DNA of 64,000 nt from Gonapodya prolifera JEL478 (taxonomy: Eukaryota; Monoblepharomycota; Monoblepharidomycetes; Monoblepharidales; Gonapodyaceae), in contig KQ965731.1 in assembly GCA_001574975.1 (NCBI GenBank), positions 310,001 through 374,000 of the forward strand. The letters are read 5' to 3'. Of the stretch, positions 37,478 through 49,090 are shown piece by piece. Made by a program: the position numbers and the translations under genes. Every line of letters begins with the position of its first letter. Position 1 is the first letter of the stretch. A model generated the notes under the pieces. The model did no database searches. It was given only the letters and a program-made list of their open reading frames with translations, and was not told where the DNA came from.

Positions 37478-40400
37478 ATGGAGGAGCCAGAGGGGCTCAG
37501 CCGCCATGGAGGGTTCGAAGAAGCGTTCATCCAATTGAGGCCCATGTACAGTAAGTCAGCAAAGAGGGGAGTGCGGTTGCCTTGCCCTTGCCCACAATTC
37601 CCCGCATGTTGAGTTGACCTCGTGGATGACTTTGGAGGCACTGAACGCTTTCTGATTGATAGTGTGAGCCTTGCGACAGAAATTCTTGCACGCGAGCCGG
37701 TACGTGAGCCCGTGATTCCCGAAACTGCGAAACTGCAGTGGGCGCCGTCCATCACTTCAGGTCGACTTTAAGCACGGCGGGCAGCCAGCTCACCTAGTGT
37801 ATGCCTTTGAGCGCTACGTATCCTTGCTTCGAGAGAGGGATTGCAAGTTCGAATTGGTGTGGTTTGAAGATACCTTTCGCCTCTTGGAAACAATTAGTGG
37901 GACATCCGTCTCTCTCTGTGTCAAGGTGCATGCTTTTTCGTCTTTTACATTGAATGATTCTTACAGCGCGTGAATCAGATATGCTGGCACCACTTGGAGC
38001 AACATGCTGTTGTGCGGAGCCACACCTTTCCATCCCGTTGCTCAGACGATTGGACCAATTTCGTCCTCAGCTACGAGCCCGCCTTTGTCCTAGTTTCTGT
38101 TGTTCCTCCCACCCACGAAACGGGACCTTTTGGCCCTTCAGACCGGGCCAGCCAGCAGCGGGACCTGCTTGCGCAGGACGGGAAGCTCCACGCGGTACAC
38201 CTCCTCTCACTCGACATCAATGTCGCAATGTTCCCACTCGAGTTCAAGGGGCCCAAAGTGTGGGGCTTTTCTTTGTACGGCAGACCTTCCGCGAAGTTGA
38301 TGCGGGCGTATCGCGACAAGGAGGACAAATTGAGCAAGGAGAGGCAGCCTAATCTTGCAAAAGAGTCCACAGCTTCAAAAATTACCAGTTTTCCTGGCCT
38401 ATCTCTTGTTGATTCTGCGTTTGTTCGTGCTTTGAAAACTATCCCGTCGTCGCTGGACCACAAAATCGCATTTATGCTGCACCTACTATACATCAAAGCA
38501 CTTCCTCTACATCAACGATCGTTGCAAAGTGTCACAGACCTCGACCACGGAGCTATAACTTTCATGCAGCAGATGCACACCCAAATGTCTGCAATGCTAC
38601 CCCAGCTCACTGCCGAACGAATCGTTGACCTGTTCGACGGGCGACTGTACGCAACAATGGTTGAAGAAGTCAGACGAGATGGAGGGGAGCTTGCGGCGCG
38701 GGAACTCGATGGCGAGGCAGGGAAACACCTGAACATAATGCTCGAGATGCTTGGTGAAGAAGCGATGCCGCCACATACCTTCGAGGGAGGACAGAACTCA
38801 AACACTCTGAAAGCTAACTCTCCCCCGCCAGTGGATGTGGGGCTCACCCCGATTGACAATGACCTGGTCAAGCAAATCCATGCGGCGGTGGACCCTCAAC
38901 TTGCACATACAGTCTACAAAACGAATCAATCAATGGTGTCCGACTATCGATACACCGCAAAGAGTCACTGGCACGTATTGAAGCCACTGAAGGATCCGTT
39001 GGACAGGATGCCTAGCAAACACCCAAAACGGGTAGAGGCACCGATGGGACAGCGCCCCATGACAGAGGCAAGGAGAATGGCGCTCGAAAACAAGCGCCGG
39101 CAAGTGTACTATAAATTTCTCAGAAACTACGCTGAGAGCTTATCAGGTAGCGCACAGCTGCATCACCACATTATCCTTCGACAATCTGACGGTCCCACCA
39201 ACTCCACGAAGAAAAAGTTGAGCTCCAAAGCACTGCAAATTATTGAACGAAACAAAATTGAGATGATGAAAAAGGCAGAAGCCACAGCGCGGAGTCAAGT
39301 GGACTTCTTGTTTGCGCAGACAGCGGATTTCGATGCACCTCAAAAGGTGCTTTCCTACATTATTTCTGGATCATTTATGCAAGCGATTGGTGCCCTACCT
39401 GCAGCAGTTGGCGCCGAGGCGCAGGCCAAAAGGATACAAGTGCTCTTTCGAGTGTTTCGGGATGTCGGAAAATGGGAAGCGGAGGATGATTTTGCTGTGC
39501 AGACTGTTTCTCAAATGTTTCGAGCAGTTTGGGAAATTCAACGGAACTATGTTGACCGCCCTGTTGGAGTTTCTTCCTCTGTTGATTGGCACTCGATATG
39601 GGGAGATGTGTCTTCGATAATGCGGAGGATTGGTTTTCCTGACGCGGAAGCTTCGCTCAAGGATTTTACTTCCTCGTCTGGCTTAGAAATTGCGACAGGA
39701 AAGGCTTCGACAACCCGTGCCCCGAGCACAGCTGTGCATTTTCAACTTTCGCAAATGGAAGAAGCACTCGAACGGGATTTGGAACGGGTGAGTACTCATT
39801 TCATTTGTTTTGATCATAAGGAGAACTTCGATTGATAGTTCAATTTTATTAAAGGTCCCAGACCCTCGCGTGAAGTTTATTCCAGACGGATGGCAGAAGG
39901 AACTGCTCGACATCATTGACCGAGATGAATCTGTCCTAATTTGCGCACCTACCTCCAGCGGTAAAACATTTGTGGCTTACTATTCGATGGAAAAAGTGCT
40001 GCGCGATCATAAAGATGGAGTTGTTGTTTACGTTGCACCTACGAAAGCTTTGACGAATCAGGTAGCTGCGGATGTGTACGCAAGACTCGTGACAAATGAC
40101 AAAAAGACGGTGTGGGGTATCTTTACGCGAGACTATCGAGTGAGTTGGCACTCGAAACGTGTTTTTTCAATACCTAACCCTGCCGGAACAGTTCAACGCT
40201 GAGACTTGCCAAATACTCATAACCGTTCCGCAAGTGCTTGAGATATTGCTCTTATCGTCAGTTCGTGAAAATTAGTGCAAGAAAATACGACGGATCATAT
40301 TTGACGAAGTCCACTCAATTTCCAATGCCGAGGACGGCGTGATATGGGAGCACTGTCTTCTTCTCGCGCAGTGCCCAGTCATTGCACTCTCAGCGACAGT

Positions 40401-42984
40401 TGGGAACCCTACAGAATTTTACACGTGGCTTGAAAAATGCCAAGCCCGACGAGGGTTCAAAACACACCTTATAAAACACGATGAGCGATACTCTGATTTG
40501 GTCAACTACACCTTTGTGGCAAATAAATGGAGAGGAAGCGCTACGCAAGGTGGTGAATTAGTCAGGATTCACCCTTTTGGAGAGATTCGGTAAGAGAGTA
40601 ACTTCACGAAGTTTCTCAAGGGATATGAATATGCGACTCTTCGCAGATTACAAGATGCCCAAACCGTAGGCATCCCCAGTGACCTTGCGTTAACCCCCAG
40701 CGAATGTGTCACTCTCTTTGAGACAATGTGGGAGGTCTCAAAAGGTAATGACTTGCTCCATCGGATGCAGCCCGATGCATATTTTCCGTCCAAGCATCGC
40801 GTCTCAAGAAAAGAGGTACGGCAGTATGAGCGAGACCTTAAGGTCATATTTCTGTCGTGGCTCAGAGACCCTCAAACGGAACGATGGTGTTACGACGTGG
40901 TTAAGACCCTGCGTATTGACGAGACATTCAGGATTTGTGATGATGCAGCAGCAAATTGGGAAGCGTTTCGCAATTCTGTTTTGGATTTGGCCCTCCAACT
41001 CAGGGATGAAGACAAATTGCCCGCTATCTATTTTTGCTTTGATCGCAACCTGTGCAATGCGATGGCGCAAAACCTCAACAAGGAGTTGGAAGACCGCCAG
41101 GAGAAAAAACGTGCGCAGAATGCTTCGCTTGTGAAAAAGGCCCAAGCACGGAAAGAACAACTTGATCGACAAGCGAAAGCCAAGAGGGATCTGGCTGCCA
41201 AACAAACTCAGCCTCAAACTCGTAAAGCGGCAGCAAATGCAGAACAGCAAGATGTACTCGAACCCGCCCTCGCAGCTCTTTTAGCAGACGTGGACCCCGA
41301 ATTTTCCTTTCGCGGTCGCAATCACGGCGTTTCGGATGAAGACTTCCAGGAGATTACGAAAGCAGCTCGGAGGATCTACCCATCAAATAGTCCACTCATG
41401 GTTGCGCTCAAACGAGGTATCGGTGTCCATCATGCAGGGTGCAACAAAAAATATACCGAGGTGGTGGAAGTGTTGTTGCGGCGTCGATATCTGACGGTTG
41501 TTTTTGCCACTGGCACGCTCGCTCTTGGTATCAACATGCCCTGTCGGTCGGCTGTGTTTCTTGGAGACTCTCCGTACTTGAACGCCCTTAATTATCGTCA
41601 GATGAGAGGTCGTGCTGCGCGACGTGGATTTGATGATATCGGTGGGTTCGTCTTGATCCCCAACAAAGCTCCTTCAAATTATGATTGAAATTTTCTCCAA
41701 GGTCACGTTATCTTTTATGGAATCGCACATTCAAAGATTCGGCGTCTCATGACAGCCGAACTCCCCCGCTTAAGAGGTCACTTCCCTTTGACTACGACGT
41801 TGGTTCTCCGATTGATGTCGTTATTCAATGAATCAAAGGATAAAGCACGCGCCGGCACCTTAGTTACTGATCTTTTAGAACAACCTCTGTTCTCACACGG
41901 TGTCGAACGTTTGGAGCTTCAAATGCGTCACAAGTTTCTGTTCTCGCTCGAATATCTCTCTCTGAGTGGCTTGCTTGACGCAAAGGGCTTGTTGAGGGGA
42001 CCGGCAGGGATCATTGCTCACTTGCATTATCACGAACCATCCAATTTTCATTTTGTTGCGCTCCTTGGGGCAGGCGTTTTTGCGGAGATCTGCGAACGCT
42101 TCGAAGAAGACAACAAGGGAGTGGAGTACGAGTTGCTTTTGATACTGTCTCATTTGTTTGGGCGCCGATATGTACCTCCTTATGTGACGGAAGAGTTCGT
42201 CAAAGAGCGTGGTGCCCATCCTTCGAAAGTAATTTTGGAAGCGATGCCCTACCAAGCTCAAAGGGTAATTGCGGACCACGACGAGCGGGCACTGAAAGTG
42301 TTTGCAAAATATGCTAAAACGTTTGCGATTTCAAAAGGAGAAAGAGTGCCAACTCTTCCAATTTCAAAGATTCCCGTGGGAGCGCCGCTCGAATCGCCCA
42401 CTTTTTTGCCAGCTCACATTGCTCAAACGCATTTTGTCGCTCGATCCCCGTTTTGTGCCCTCTCTGGCTTTGGAGATGTCTTCCAGGATGCTGCAGATCT
42501 CTCTACAAATGCGATTGAGGGATTATACCTTGATCCTTCCTCACTTCCAATCACCCAGCACATTGTCGTGACCCCCCAGCGTGACGCGGTGCTCCAGGGT
42601 CTCAAACCCCAAGAGAAAAGGCTTAACAGGTACCTGCTGGACTTTATGACGCACGGGCAACCAAAAGCACTCGTCTCAAGCAACTTTGTAAGGGCAGGAG
42701 ATGTGTGGCTCCTTTTGCAAGACTTTCATCTGGTTCTCAAGGCCGTGTGCGTTGCATTGGAAGCTATAAGCACTGGTGGGACTGTGGAAGACATGATGGA
42801 TGCTGAGGATAGAAAATTGGAGAGTGGAAGCACAATAGATTCGAGCGATGCGGGTGCCAGTGACGAAGAGTCTGGAGGCGCCTCAGCGAGACGTCCTCCA
42901 CTTGCTGCGGAGACAAAAGTGCTCCGGGCTTTTCAGTCCCTGCGGGACAATTTCGCAGAGCAGTTTTACAAAATCTGGGCGTAA
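37478..42984 (+). CDS. DDX60: DDX60-like SKI2-family RNA helicase (one in-frame TAG)
   Basis: Superfamily 2 RNA helicase related to SKI2; animal DDX60 is linked to antiviral RNA sensing. The ATG at 37478 starts [17 protein letters not shown] and splices to [19 protein letters not shown], the DDX60 N-terminal (PIN-like) region, then [13 protein letters not shown]. Helicase motifs: [18 protein letters not shown] (Q-like), APTSSGKT (I), [12 protein letters not shown] (Ia), IFDEVHSI (II), ALSATVGNP (III), [13 protein letters not shown] (V) and [13 protein letters not shown] (VI). [24 protein letters not shown] and [10 protein letters not shown] follow in the C-terminal half. A 60-nt intron near 41.63-41.69 kb removes an apparent TGA. 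One in-frame TAG remains at 40273-40275, where the family has a conserved Trp (REN[17 protein letters not shown]). Otherwise about 1,700 codons are intact, so a single-base change or sequencing error is likely. Confidence 0.92.
40273..40275 (+). other. In-frame TAG in DDX60-like gene
   Basis: Falls between motif Ic ([13 protein letters not shown]) and motif II (DEVH), in the position of a Trp that is conserved in DDX60 proteins. TGG to TAG is one transition. The only GT...AG segment removing it without losing motif II is 15 nt (40261-40275), far below the 42-nt minimum intron seen elsewhere in this window. Confidence 0.85.
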
Positions 42985-43142
42985 TGTTCTTTTCTTCTTG
43001 CTTTGTACATATACGATGTATCATGCTTCGAATATCACATAACAACCTTTTCAAGTACGGGTAACGACACCTCCCAAGAGCGATTTTCATAAAATACCCA
43101 TTCGAGGGTGGATATTTCATGTTCCACATCGTGACATCTACT

Positions 43143-44712
43143 TTACATCCCCTTCGCGCCGGCCTTGACCTTTTTGCTCTTTCCCCCCTCGGGATCCTCT
43201 CCCTTCCTCTTCTTCATCTGGCCCTTGCTGTTTGTGTCGCTCTTTCCCTCGTCGGGCAATGATACAGACGTCGCGGTGAAGGGCTTTGGGGATCCGTTCG
43301 CACCGGGAGCAGTTGACGTTGATGCCGACTCCCTTGCACTCTTTTGGCGGTCCGGCGCCTGCGCAAGGGTGGGCCGGGCGACAAGCGTGGGGGATACGGC
43401 GACGGCCGCTCGATGGGTGACCCGGCGGGATTCTGTGGGGTGTGGTGGGAGCGTATTTTGGAAGAAGGATGTAAGTCCGCGAGCTCCAAAATTAGACGGT
43501 TTGAGTTGACCACGCACCGGCTCGGGCGACTAGGGCACGGCAAGTGGTGGTGAGGGCAGCGCGAGCGGTGGAGGGGCTGAGACCGAAGAGGGTGGCGCTG
43601 TTGGATTTGGTGAGAAAACACGTTTACAAGACATTTTCAAGGGTACATATCCGCTGCACTTCCAAACGCCCACTTACAGATTCGCCAAGTCATGCCCCCC
43701 TCTAACCTCGATTGCCCTCGTCCAGCCTCCGCTGATGATGAGGTTCCTACCCCCACAAGCCTTGACGACCTGGGCCGCGTTGCTCACGAGCCATTTCCGG
43801 GCCCCCGAGTCCCTCACGGCAGGGCCCAACGCGAGTTCGAAGAATATCCCTCTGTCGGCGGCAAGACCGATGGTTGTGGGTTTGAGGTGGAAAGGGAGGC
43901 GGGATGACAGGTCGAAGGAGATGATGTCAATATTCCAGGAGGAACAGACGTGTTGCAGCATCCGTTCGGAGGTGGGCTGGACGGCGATGAGGTCGTAGGC
44001 ATTCAGGTGCGGGGAGTTGTGCTAGAGCGTGGTGTGTGGTGTGGACAATTTTAATCCTGAATTGCCACAGGACAGGCAGCAGCAACTCGCGCCGCTTCTG
44101 TCGACTCACAAAGCTATAACTCGCGCCCGGGTCGTCCGCCACGAGGGTAATGCGGGAGAGTTGGCGGATGCGCTTGGCGGACTTGTCGGAGGTGTAGGGG
44201 ATGAGATCGGAGCGGTGTACGGAGCTTTTGGCACGCAGAAGGTCACCGCGATGGGAGCCTGCGTCAGGAGGGGCGGGGTGGGATGGTTGAGTGGTGGTTG
44301 ATGGGGGTGCTGGTGGGTCGTTAGGGGGAGCTGTTTCCCGGAAGGCATCGAGAAACTTTATCGGGGAGACCTGGGAGGATTGAGAGTATGTGTAACGGTG
44401 TGCATCGATGGTCTATGCAGCATTAGCAACGAACATGGTTCTGAGGTAGCTTTGTGGTAACCGTTGTGTTGAAAGCACAGACTTGGAAACCGACTGGAAG
44501 GCAGGATTGCAGAAGAGCGAAATGTATCACGTGATGAGAATACGGTATCGAATGGGAAAAGGAAGGAAGAGTGCTCTTGCCAAAAGTGTTGCACATTTCA
44601 GGGGATTCGACTCACGAGTGCACAGCTGGTCGACTACGCGAGACAAGTTTGCAGTCTCTGCGGCAGACGGCGGATTTGATGGATGCGGAACGTTCAAGTC
44701 AAAGAAACTCAT
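43143..44712 (-). CDS. RPP1: RNase P/MRP subunit p30 (RPP30/Rpp1)
   Basis: Protein subunit of RNase P and RNase MRP, for tRNA 5' and rRNA processing in the nucleus. Exons fit in phase: 44616-44712, 44435-44493, 44110-44370, 43678-44021, then a short exon near 43.62 kb and the C-terminal exon to 43143. The N-terminus is diagnostic (MSFFDLNVPHP, then GFQVCAFNTTV). Next come RITLVADDPGASYSF, YDLIAVQPTSERMLQH, DIISFDLSSRLPF, RGIFFELALGPAVRDSGAR and RNLIISGGWTRAIEVRGGHD, a PHP-like TIM barrel without the metal ligands, as normal for Rpp30. The tail is Ser/Thr- then Lys-rich and disordered. Length is near 330 residues, slightly longer than usual because of a Pro-rich insert around 44.25-44.33 kb. 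Confidence 0.94.
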
Positions 44713-44812
44713 GAACGATACAAAACCACAGGGTTGTGTGGCCACAGCAGTTTCAACCACAGCAGAGGCACAACAGCAACCAACTGACTCGCACCAACGT
44801 CACCATCCAGCC

Positions 44813-45681
44813 ATGTCTGACGACGACAGAGAGCTCACCAGGCTGGCGGGATACATCTACCAGAAAATGTACTCCGTGAGCAGATCCAAAGTCACGCGGA
44901 TGAAACTCAACGGGAAGGGATGGTGACAATTTTTGATTCAATCTCTCTAGACATCCCGTTCAGCGCATGAAGATGTCATCTCAAACTACTACGCCCAGGA
45001 CGCCGTGTTCTCTGACCCCATAGTCATGGTGACGGGAAAATCGGATGGTGACGATCGATCCCGTCATCAGCGATCGGTTGATATTTCATGACGAGTTTGG
45101 TCCCTCCCCCAGTTGGTGCTCAATTCATTGGACTCGAGGCTCTTTTCTCGTCCATCACCAATAAAGTTCATGTGCGTGCTGCTGTCTTTATTCCTGCTTC
45201 TCTTCTCATCACACCGACCATCCACTTCACTTTCAGGGGGTCTCCGTATTCCCCACCTACTCTCCCCCATGGGACGATCCTACCGCTCTTCCGGTCACCG
45301 ACGCCACACGCCGCTTCGCAATAGTCCACGCGACCAGCACCTTCACCACATCCGTGGGCGTATCTATCCCCGTGCGAACATTCACCCAGTTCGAGTTCCG
45401 CAACGTGGAAGAGAAAGGACCGGCGAGGTGGGTCGTCGTGAGGCACGAGGTGAGTTTGAGTCGAGATCGGGTTTCGAGATCGCGCAACATGTTCCCACAC
45501 CCGCTGAATCGTGAAGGATACATGGTCGGTCTGGGACTTGATGCTTCCCATCACAGTCATGAAAGCGGCCAACACTTGGTGGAGGAGGGTGTTCGGGAGG
45601 GGCAGCAGCGAATGGATAACACGGTTTGCTGGGGTGCTAGATGGTGGGAAGGAAAAGGGAACGGTCGAGGCAGCGAAGTAG
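44813..45681 (+). CDS. SnoaL/NTF2-like domain protein, function unknown
   Basis: Small protein with an NTF2-like (SnoaL) alpha+beta barrel, common in fungi and without known function. Start at 44813 (MSDDDRELTRLAGYIYQ). After a first intron the diagnostic helix-strand segment reads RSAHEDVISNYYAQDAVFSD then PIVMVTG. Following exons give GAQFIGLEALFSSI, a strand-rich part (TSTFTTSVGVSIPVRTFTQF, WVVVRHE) and DTWSVWDLMLPITVMKAANT with a Trp-Arg-rich end; stop at 45679. Four introns with GTGAGT/GTGCGT donors. The barrel pocket could bind a small molecule, but no catalytic residues can be assigned. It starts 101 nt from the RPP1 start on the opposite strand, a likely bidirectional promoter. Confidence 0.7.
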
Positions 45682-45990
45682 GGGAGAGGGCGCAAATCAG
45701 CCAGTTGGCAGTCATTGTGTAGTTTTGCAATTGCAGTTGCGGGCAAATATCGGAGTTTCAAAGTTTTCCAAACAACCTCATCACATTGTGTCGAAAATGG
45801 GTTTTCGAGAGAATGAAAAGTTGACTGCCCGAATGTCGTAAGAGCAGAAACAACCTCACACTCCAAGGGAGATCTGCAGGACATTTAAAATAACGACGTA
45901 GTTGCAGGGAAAGAAGAAACTGAGAACAAATCCACGTTGGTGATCTCCAGCCTCGTATTCACAACAAAATCAGAATAAAGGAAATATATT
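45682..45990. other. Intergenic region, nothing recognised
   Basis: AT-rich, follows the stop of the SnoaL-like gene. No frame, RNA gene or repeat seen. Confidence 0.4.
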
Positions 45991-46710
45991 TTGAAAAAAC
46001 CGACATCGCAGAAGAGAAAGCAAGGCAAACGTTCACCGAGATACTCTTATGTAACACGTAGATCACAGACAAAACTTGATAGACCCCTCACATCAAATAA
46101 CTCTGAAAGCAATCATTACCGAGACTATCAGCACACTCAGTCAGACCAAGGAATACACGCACCTGCGATTAAGAATAATCCGACTCATTCCTCACCACAG
46201 TTTAGCAGGCTGGCACCCCGATCCTCCGCGAAATCGCGCATGGAAAGCGGCCGCAGACAACCAGCGATGACATTGCTTGGGTTGGCCCCTCTCGCAAGGC
46301 AGACCAACTGGCCCCCCCCCCAGGGGAATCCGACTTTCTACCGCGTGAATACACGTAGACTCCGAGTCAACCTCGAGCGAGTCTGCCGCTTTCAGAGGCG
46401 GCCCGAGGCGCATGTCAGACAGCCACTCTTCGCTTTCAAGAAATCTCATGAAACAAAGGTTCGCAGTTTTGCGAAAGGAGTACGACAGGAACACCTGAGC
46501 GAGTTGAGAGGCGAGGGGGAGGGGGAAGAAGTGCACAAGATCAGCAACGCCGGACCAGGAAGCGCCTCAGTCGGGAAGCAGAAATCAGGAAAGCTTGGAA
46601 GTTTCATTCAAGGAACCATCTGTGGGCAGATGGACGCATACGACAGGAACGGCGGAATCGACCTGATGCAGCAGATGGTTAGTTATCCAGGCAGCAGCTT
46701 CTCCTCTTGA
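45991..46710 (+). CDS. Hypothetical basic protein, 239 residues
   Basis: A single uninterrupted frame from ATG at 45991 to a stop at 46708. The product is rich in Arg, Lys, Ser and Gln with no known domain or signal; the last 30 residues (GSFIQGTICGQMDAYD, GGIDLMQQM) look most protein-like. No introns, unlike every supported gene nearby, and a C9-type homopolymer near 46313 makes the frame fragile. It may be a real orphan gene or a chance open frame. Confidence 0.3.
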   Translation: MKKPTSQKRKQGKRSPRYSYVTRRSQTKLDRPLTSNNSESNHYRDYQHTQSDQGIHAPAIKNNPTHSSPQFSRLAPRSSAKSRMESGRRQPAMTLLGLAPLARQTNWPPPQGNPTFYRVNTRRLRVNLERVCRFQRRPEAHVRQPLFAFKKSHETKVRSFAKGVRQEHLSELRGEGEGEEVHKISNAGPGSASVGKQKSGKLGSFIQGTICGQMDAYDRNGGIDLMQQMVSYPGSSFSS

Positions 46711-46953
46711 TAGCTCTGCGTACCAGGAAAGGAAGAATCGATGCGTCTCGCGCGGGCTTGTGTGTTGAAGTCAAGTGAGAACTATGTTAGCGAAGTTTGT
46801 GGCGAGTCATGAAGTGAAATGAACCTTCAATTGTAATTTATCAAAGTTCGGGAACCTCGTAGCAGATATGGAAAACATTCTAACAATTGCATTCTTTAAA
46901 CACACACACACACGTAGTATCGCAACACTTTTCCCCTCTGGGTGTCAACCGTC

Positions 46954-48640
46954 CTAAACGGCCCCGCCACCCGTCTGGAGAACAACCACGATCGGCTGGC
47001 CCATACCTCCCACCTGCGCCATCTGACCCATCTGAGGCTCGGGCACGACCTTGCCCCCACCTTCAAGTTTCGCGTAGGGGTTACCAGGTTCCGAGAGAGG
47101 TGTTCGCTTGGGAGTGAAGTACCCCAAGGCTGCGATCAGCACCCCTATAGCCGCTGTGATTGTGGACCACATGCCGCCGACGCTGGGTGTGTGGTGGATT
47201 CGTGGAGGGGTCGGGCGTCGGTGGACATTGGGTGATGAGGACGGTGTGCGGGTTGAGGAGGGGCAGAGTGACTCACTTTCCAGGAATGTCCAAAAAGCTT
47301 TGCTTCTTCGTGATGGTTCGCACGACGTAAAAGTTCTGCAGGGCGTACTTGAGCCCCTGGCCCGAGACCGGGTTCGATCCTGTCGTGGACGCGGGGCACT
47401 GTGCGGCCTTGATGGTGTTGCAGCCGACTTTGGTGAAGAGGAATGTGCCTGTCGATGTGGCCGCGCGGTACTGCGGCGGGTGGAGGTGTGGTGGTGGAAA
47501 TGGTGTGAGAAAATGGGGCGACGGTGCAATGGATGAGGACTTACGAGGTACCACTTGTCGAGGAGGGCGGCTGGAGGATTGGATCTGTGCGTGAACCTGT
47601 TCTTCCCACACACTTCCCCCGTCACCACTGCTGCCACTCACTTGTCGACACACCCGCCGTTGCATACGCGTACGAATCCGGGCCGTTCTTCACCTTGTCC
47701 ACGGTTTTTGTGAGGAGGAGGATCGTCGTAGCATCCATCAGGTCGCCCACGGATGTTACGGCCTCCACGACCGTTCCATCAGGGTTGAGCACCCGACCGG
47801 GAAGCTGGGTTGTAGTTTGTTGCGTTGCGGGTTCCCATTGGGATCCTAGAGTGGTGAGTGGTGAGTGAAATCAGGAAGGGTGTTCAAGTGTGGGAGAAGT
47901 GAAGGGAAAATGTACCTATCGAGGTGAAGGAAAAAACGCCGGGGGAGATCATGTCGCATCCGCCGCCGCAGGTTTTGGCGTAGAAGCCGATCCAGAGCGC
48001 GCCGTGGGCGACTTTGGGGCTGATTTCGCGGGTTTCGCCGGATGCAAGGTCGATGAAGTTGGTTTCTACGTGCGATCAAGTCGTTGCGTGTCCATGAGGA
48101 CATGAAACGTTAGATCTGGATCGGCGCACCACTCGTCGATCCACTCACGATCGTCAATATTGGTGCCCATGGCTAACTGCACCACACAGCCCGCGGCGTG
48201 CATGCAGTGGAGGCGGATCGGGGACGTCATGCCCGCTCCGACGGGGAGGATCTCGGTTGTGATGGTGACGTCTTGATTGGTTGTTTGGTAGACAAGACTG
48301 GGATTGCAGGGCGTGTTCAATGTTCACGCGTCATCTTTCTTCCTGAGGTTTCTTCCAAACACCGTACTCCTGTCGATCTTTCTTTCTTACTCTCCCCACC
48401 GGCCATAGCATTGGTTTCTGAGTTTCCTTTCCCCAGCCATACCCAACCCATATCGAAACCGCACCAAACTCACAATGCGGCGTACAGCACGAGCCCCAAT
48501 CCCGCCACGATTGTCCACATGCCCCCCGACGCGGTGACGCTGTCTGGATCGATGACGGGATCTTTGAAGACGGAGATGCGCTTGAGGATTCCATCGGACG
48601 GCATGTCGCGCGATCGCGGGATTGCGGAGGACAATGCCAT
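46954..48640 (-). CDS. Uncharacterised two-TM membrane protein with Cys-rich luminal/extracellular domain
   Basis: Not a family I can name. The start at 48640 (MALSSAIPRSRDMPSDGILK) leads to a first membrane segment preceded by SGGMW (TIVAGLGLVLYAAL). A large extracytosolic part over several exons contains paired Cys (CMHAAGCVVQL, CADPD, CGGGCDMISPG, CNTIKAAQCPAS). Near the end a second membrane segment again follows a GGMW motif (STITAAIGVLIAALGYF), then a short tail. Topology (N-in, loop out, C-in) recalls Erv41/Erv46 cargo receptors, but their conserved motifs are absent. The in-frame ATG at 48652 or further upstream could also serve as start. Introns carry GT-AG borders and the stop is at 46954. 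Confidence 0.55.
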
Positions 48641-49090
48641 GGATGGAGACGTGTTCTGACGTCGGAGAGAGAGAGAAATGGTGGGCTGTGGTTGGTGTGG
48701 GAACCGATGAGGAGTCAACACGATCATTCGCCTGGCTTGGCTCGATTGTTAACCCAAAAACGAGGAAGTAAAGTAACCAAAGCTATTGTAGCTTCTTCTT
48801 TGGAAGAAATCTGCAATGCCTCCCGTGCTCTGAAATACCTTCATTTTTCTCAGCGAACTATGTTTAAAAGCAAGTCGTGCAGAGGACTCACTTCAAACTC
48901 GCATTCCCTATGAAGGATACTGAATGTAATCAGAAAGTCATTATTCGAGTATGCTCTGATCTCTGAGAGCGACCTCTTGGTTGGTAACAAGGTTTCGTGA
49001 AGTTGAAGTTTTATAGTTGAAGTACAATAATAAACAATTCAGACTGACCGCAGCAACGCACCAGTCCCTTCTCCACGTGGCTTCGCATCC
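48641..49090. other. Divergent intergenic region
   Basis: About 450 nt between the outward-facing two-TM gene and WDR70. AT-rich, no gene or RNA recognised; likely promoters of both. Confidence 0.45.

Noticed and set aside
40261-40275. 15-nt GT...AG segment that would remove the TAG in the DDX60-like gene
   Set aside because: Far shorter than any supported intron here (minimum 42 nt), and it would delete the conserved residues around the Trp.
41632-41691. TGA near 41.69 kb as a second nonsense codon in the helicase
   Set aside because: A 60-nt GT-AG intron removes it and restores the conserved reading.
46954-48640. Erv41/Erv46 COPII cargo receptor
   Set aside because: Topology is similar, but the conserved N-terminal and luminal motifs of that family are missing.
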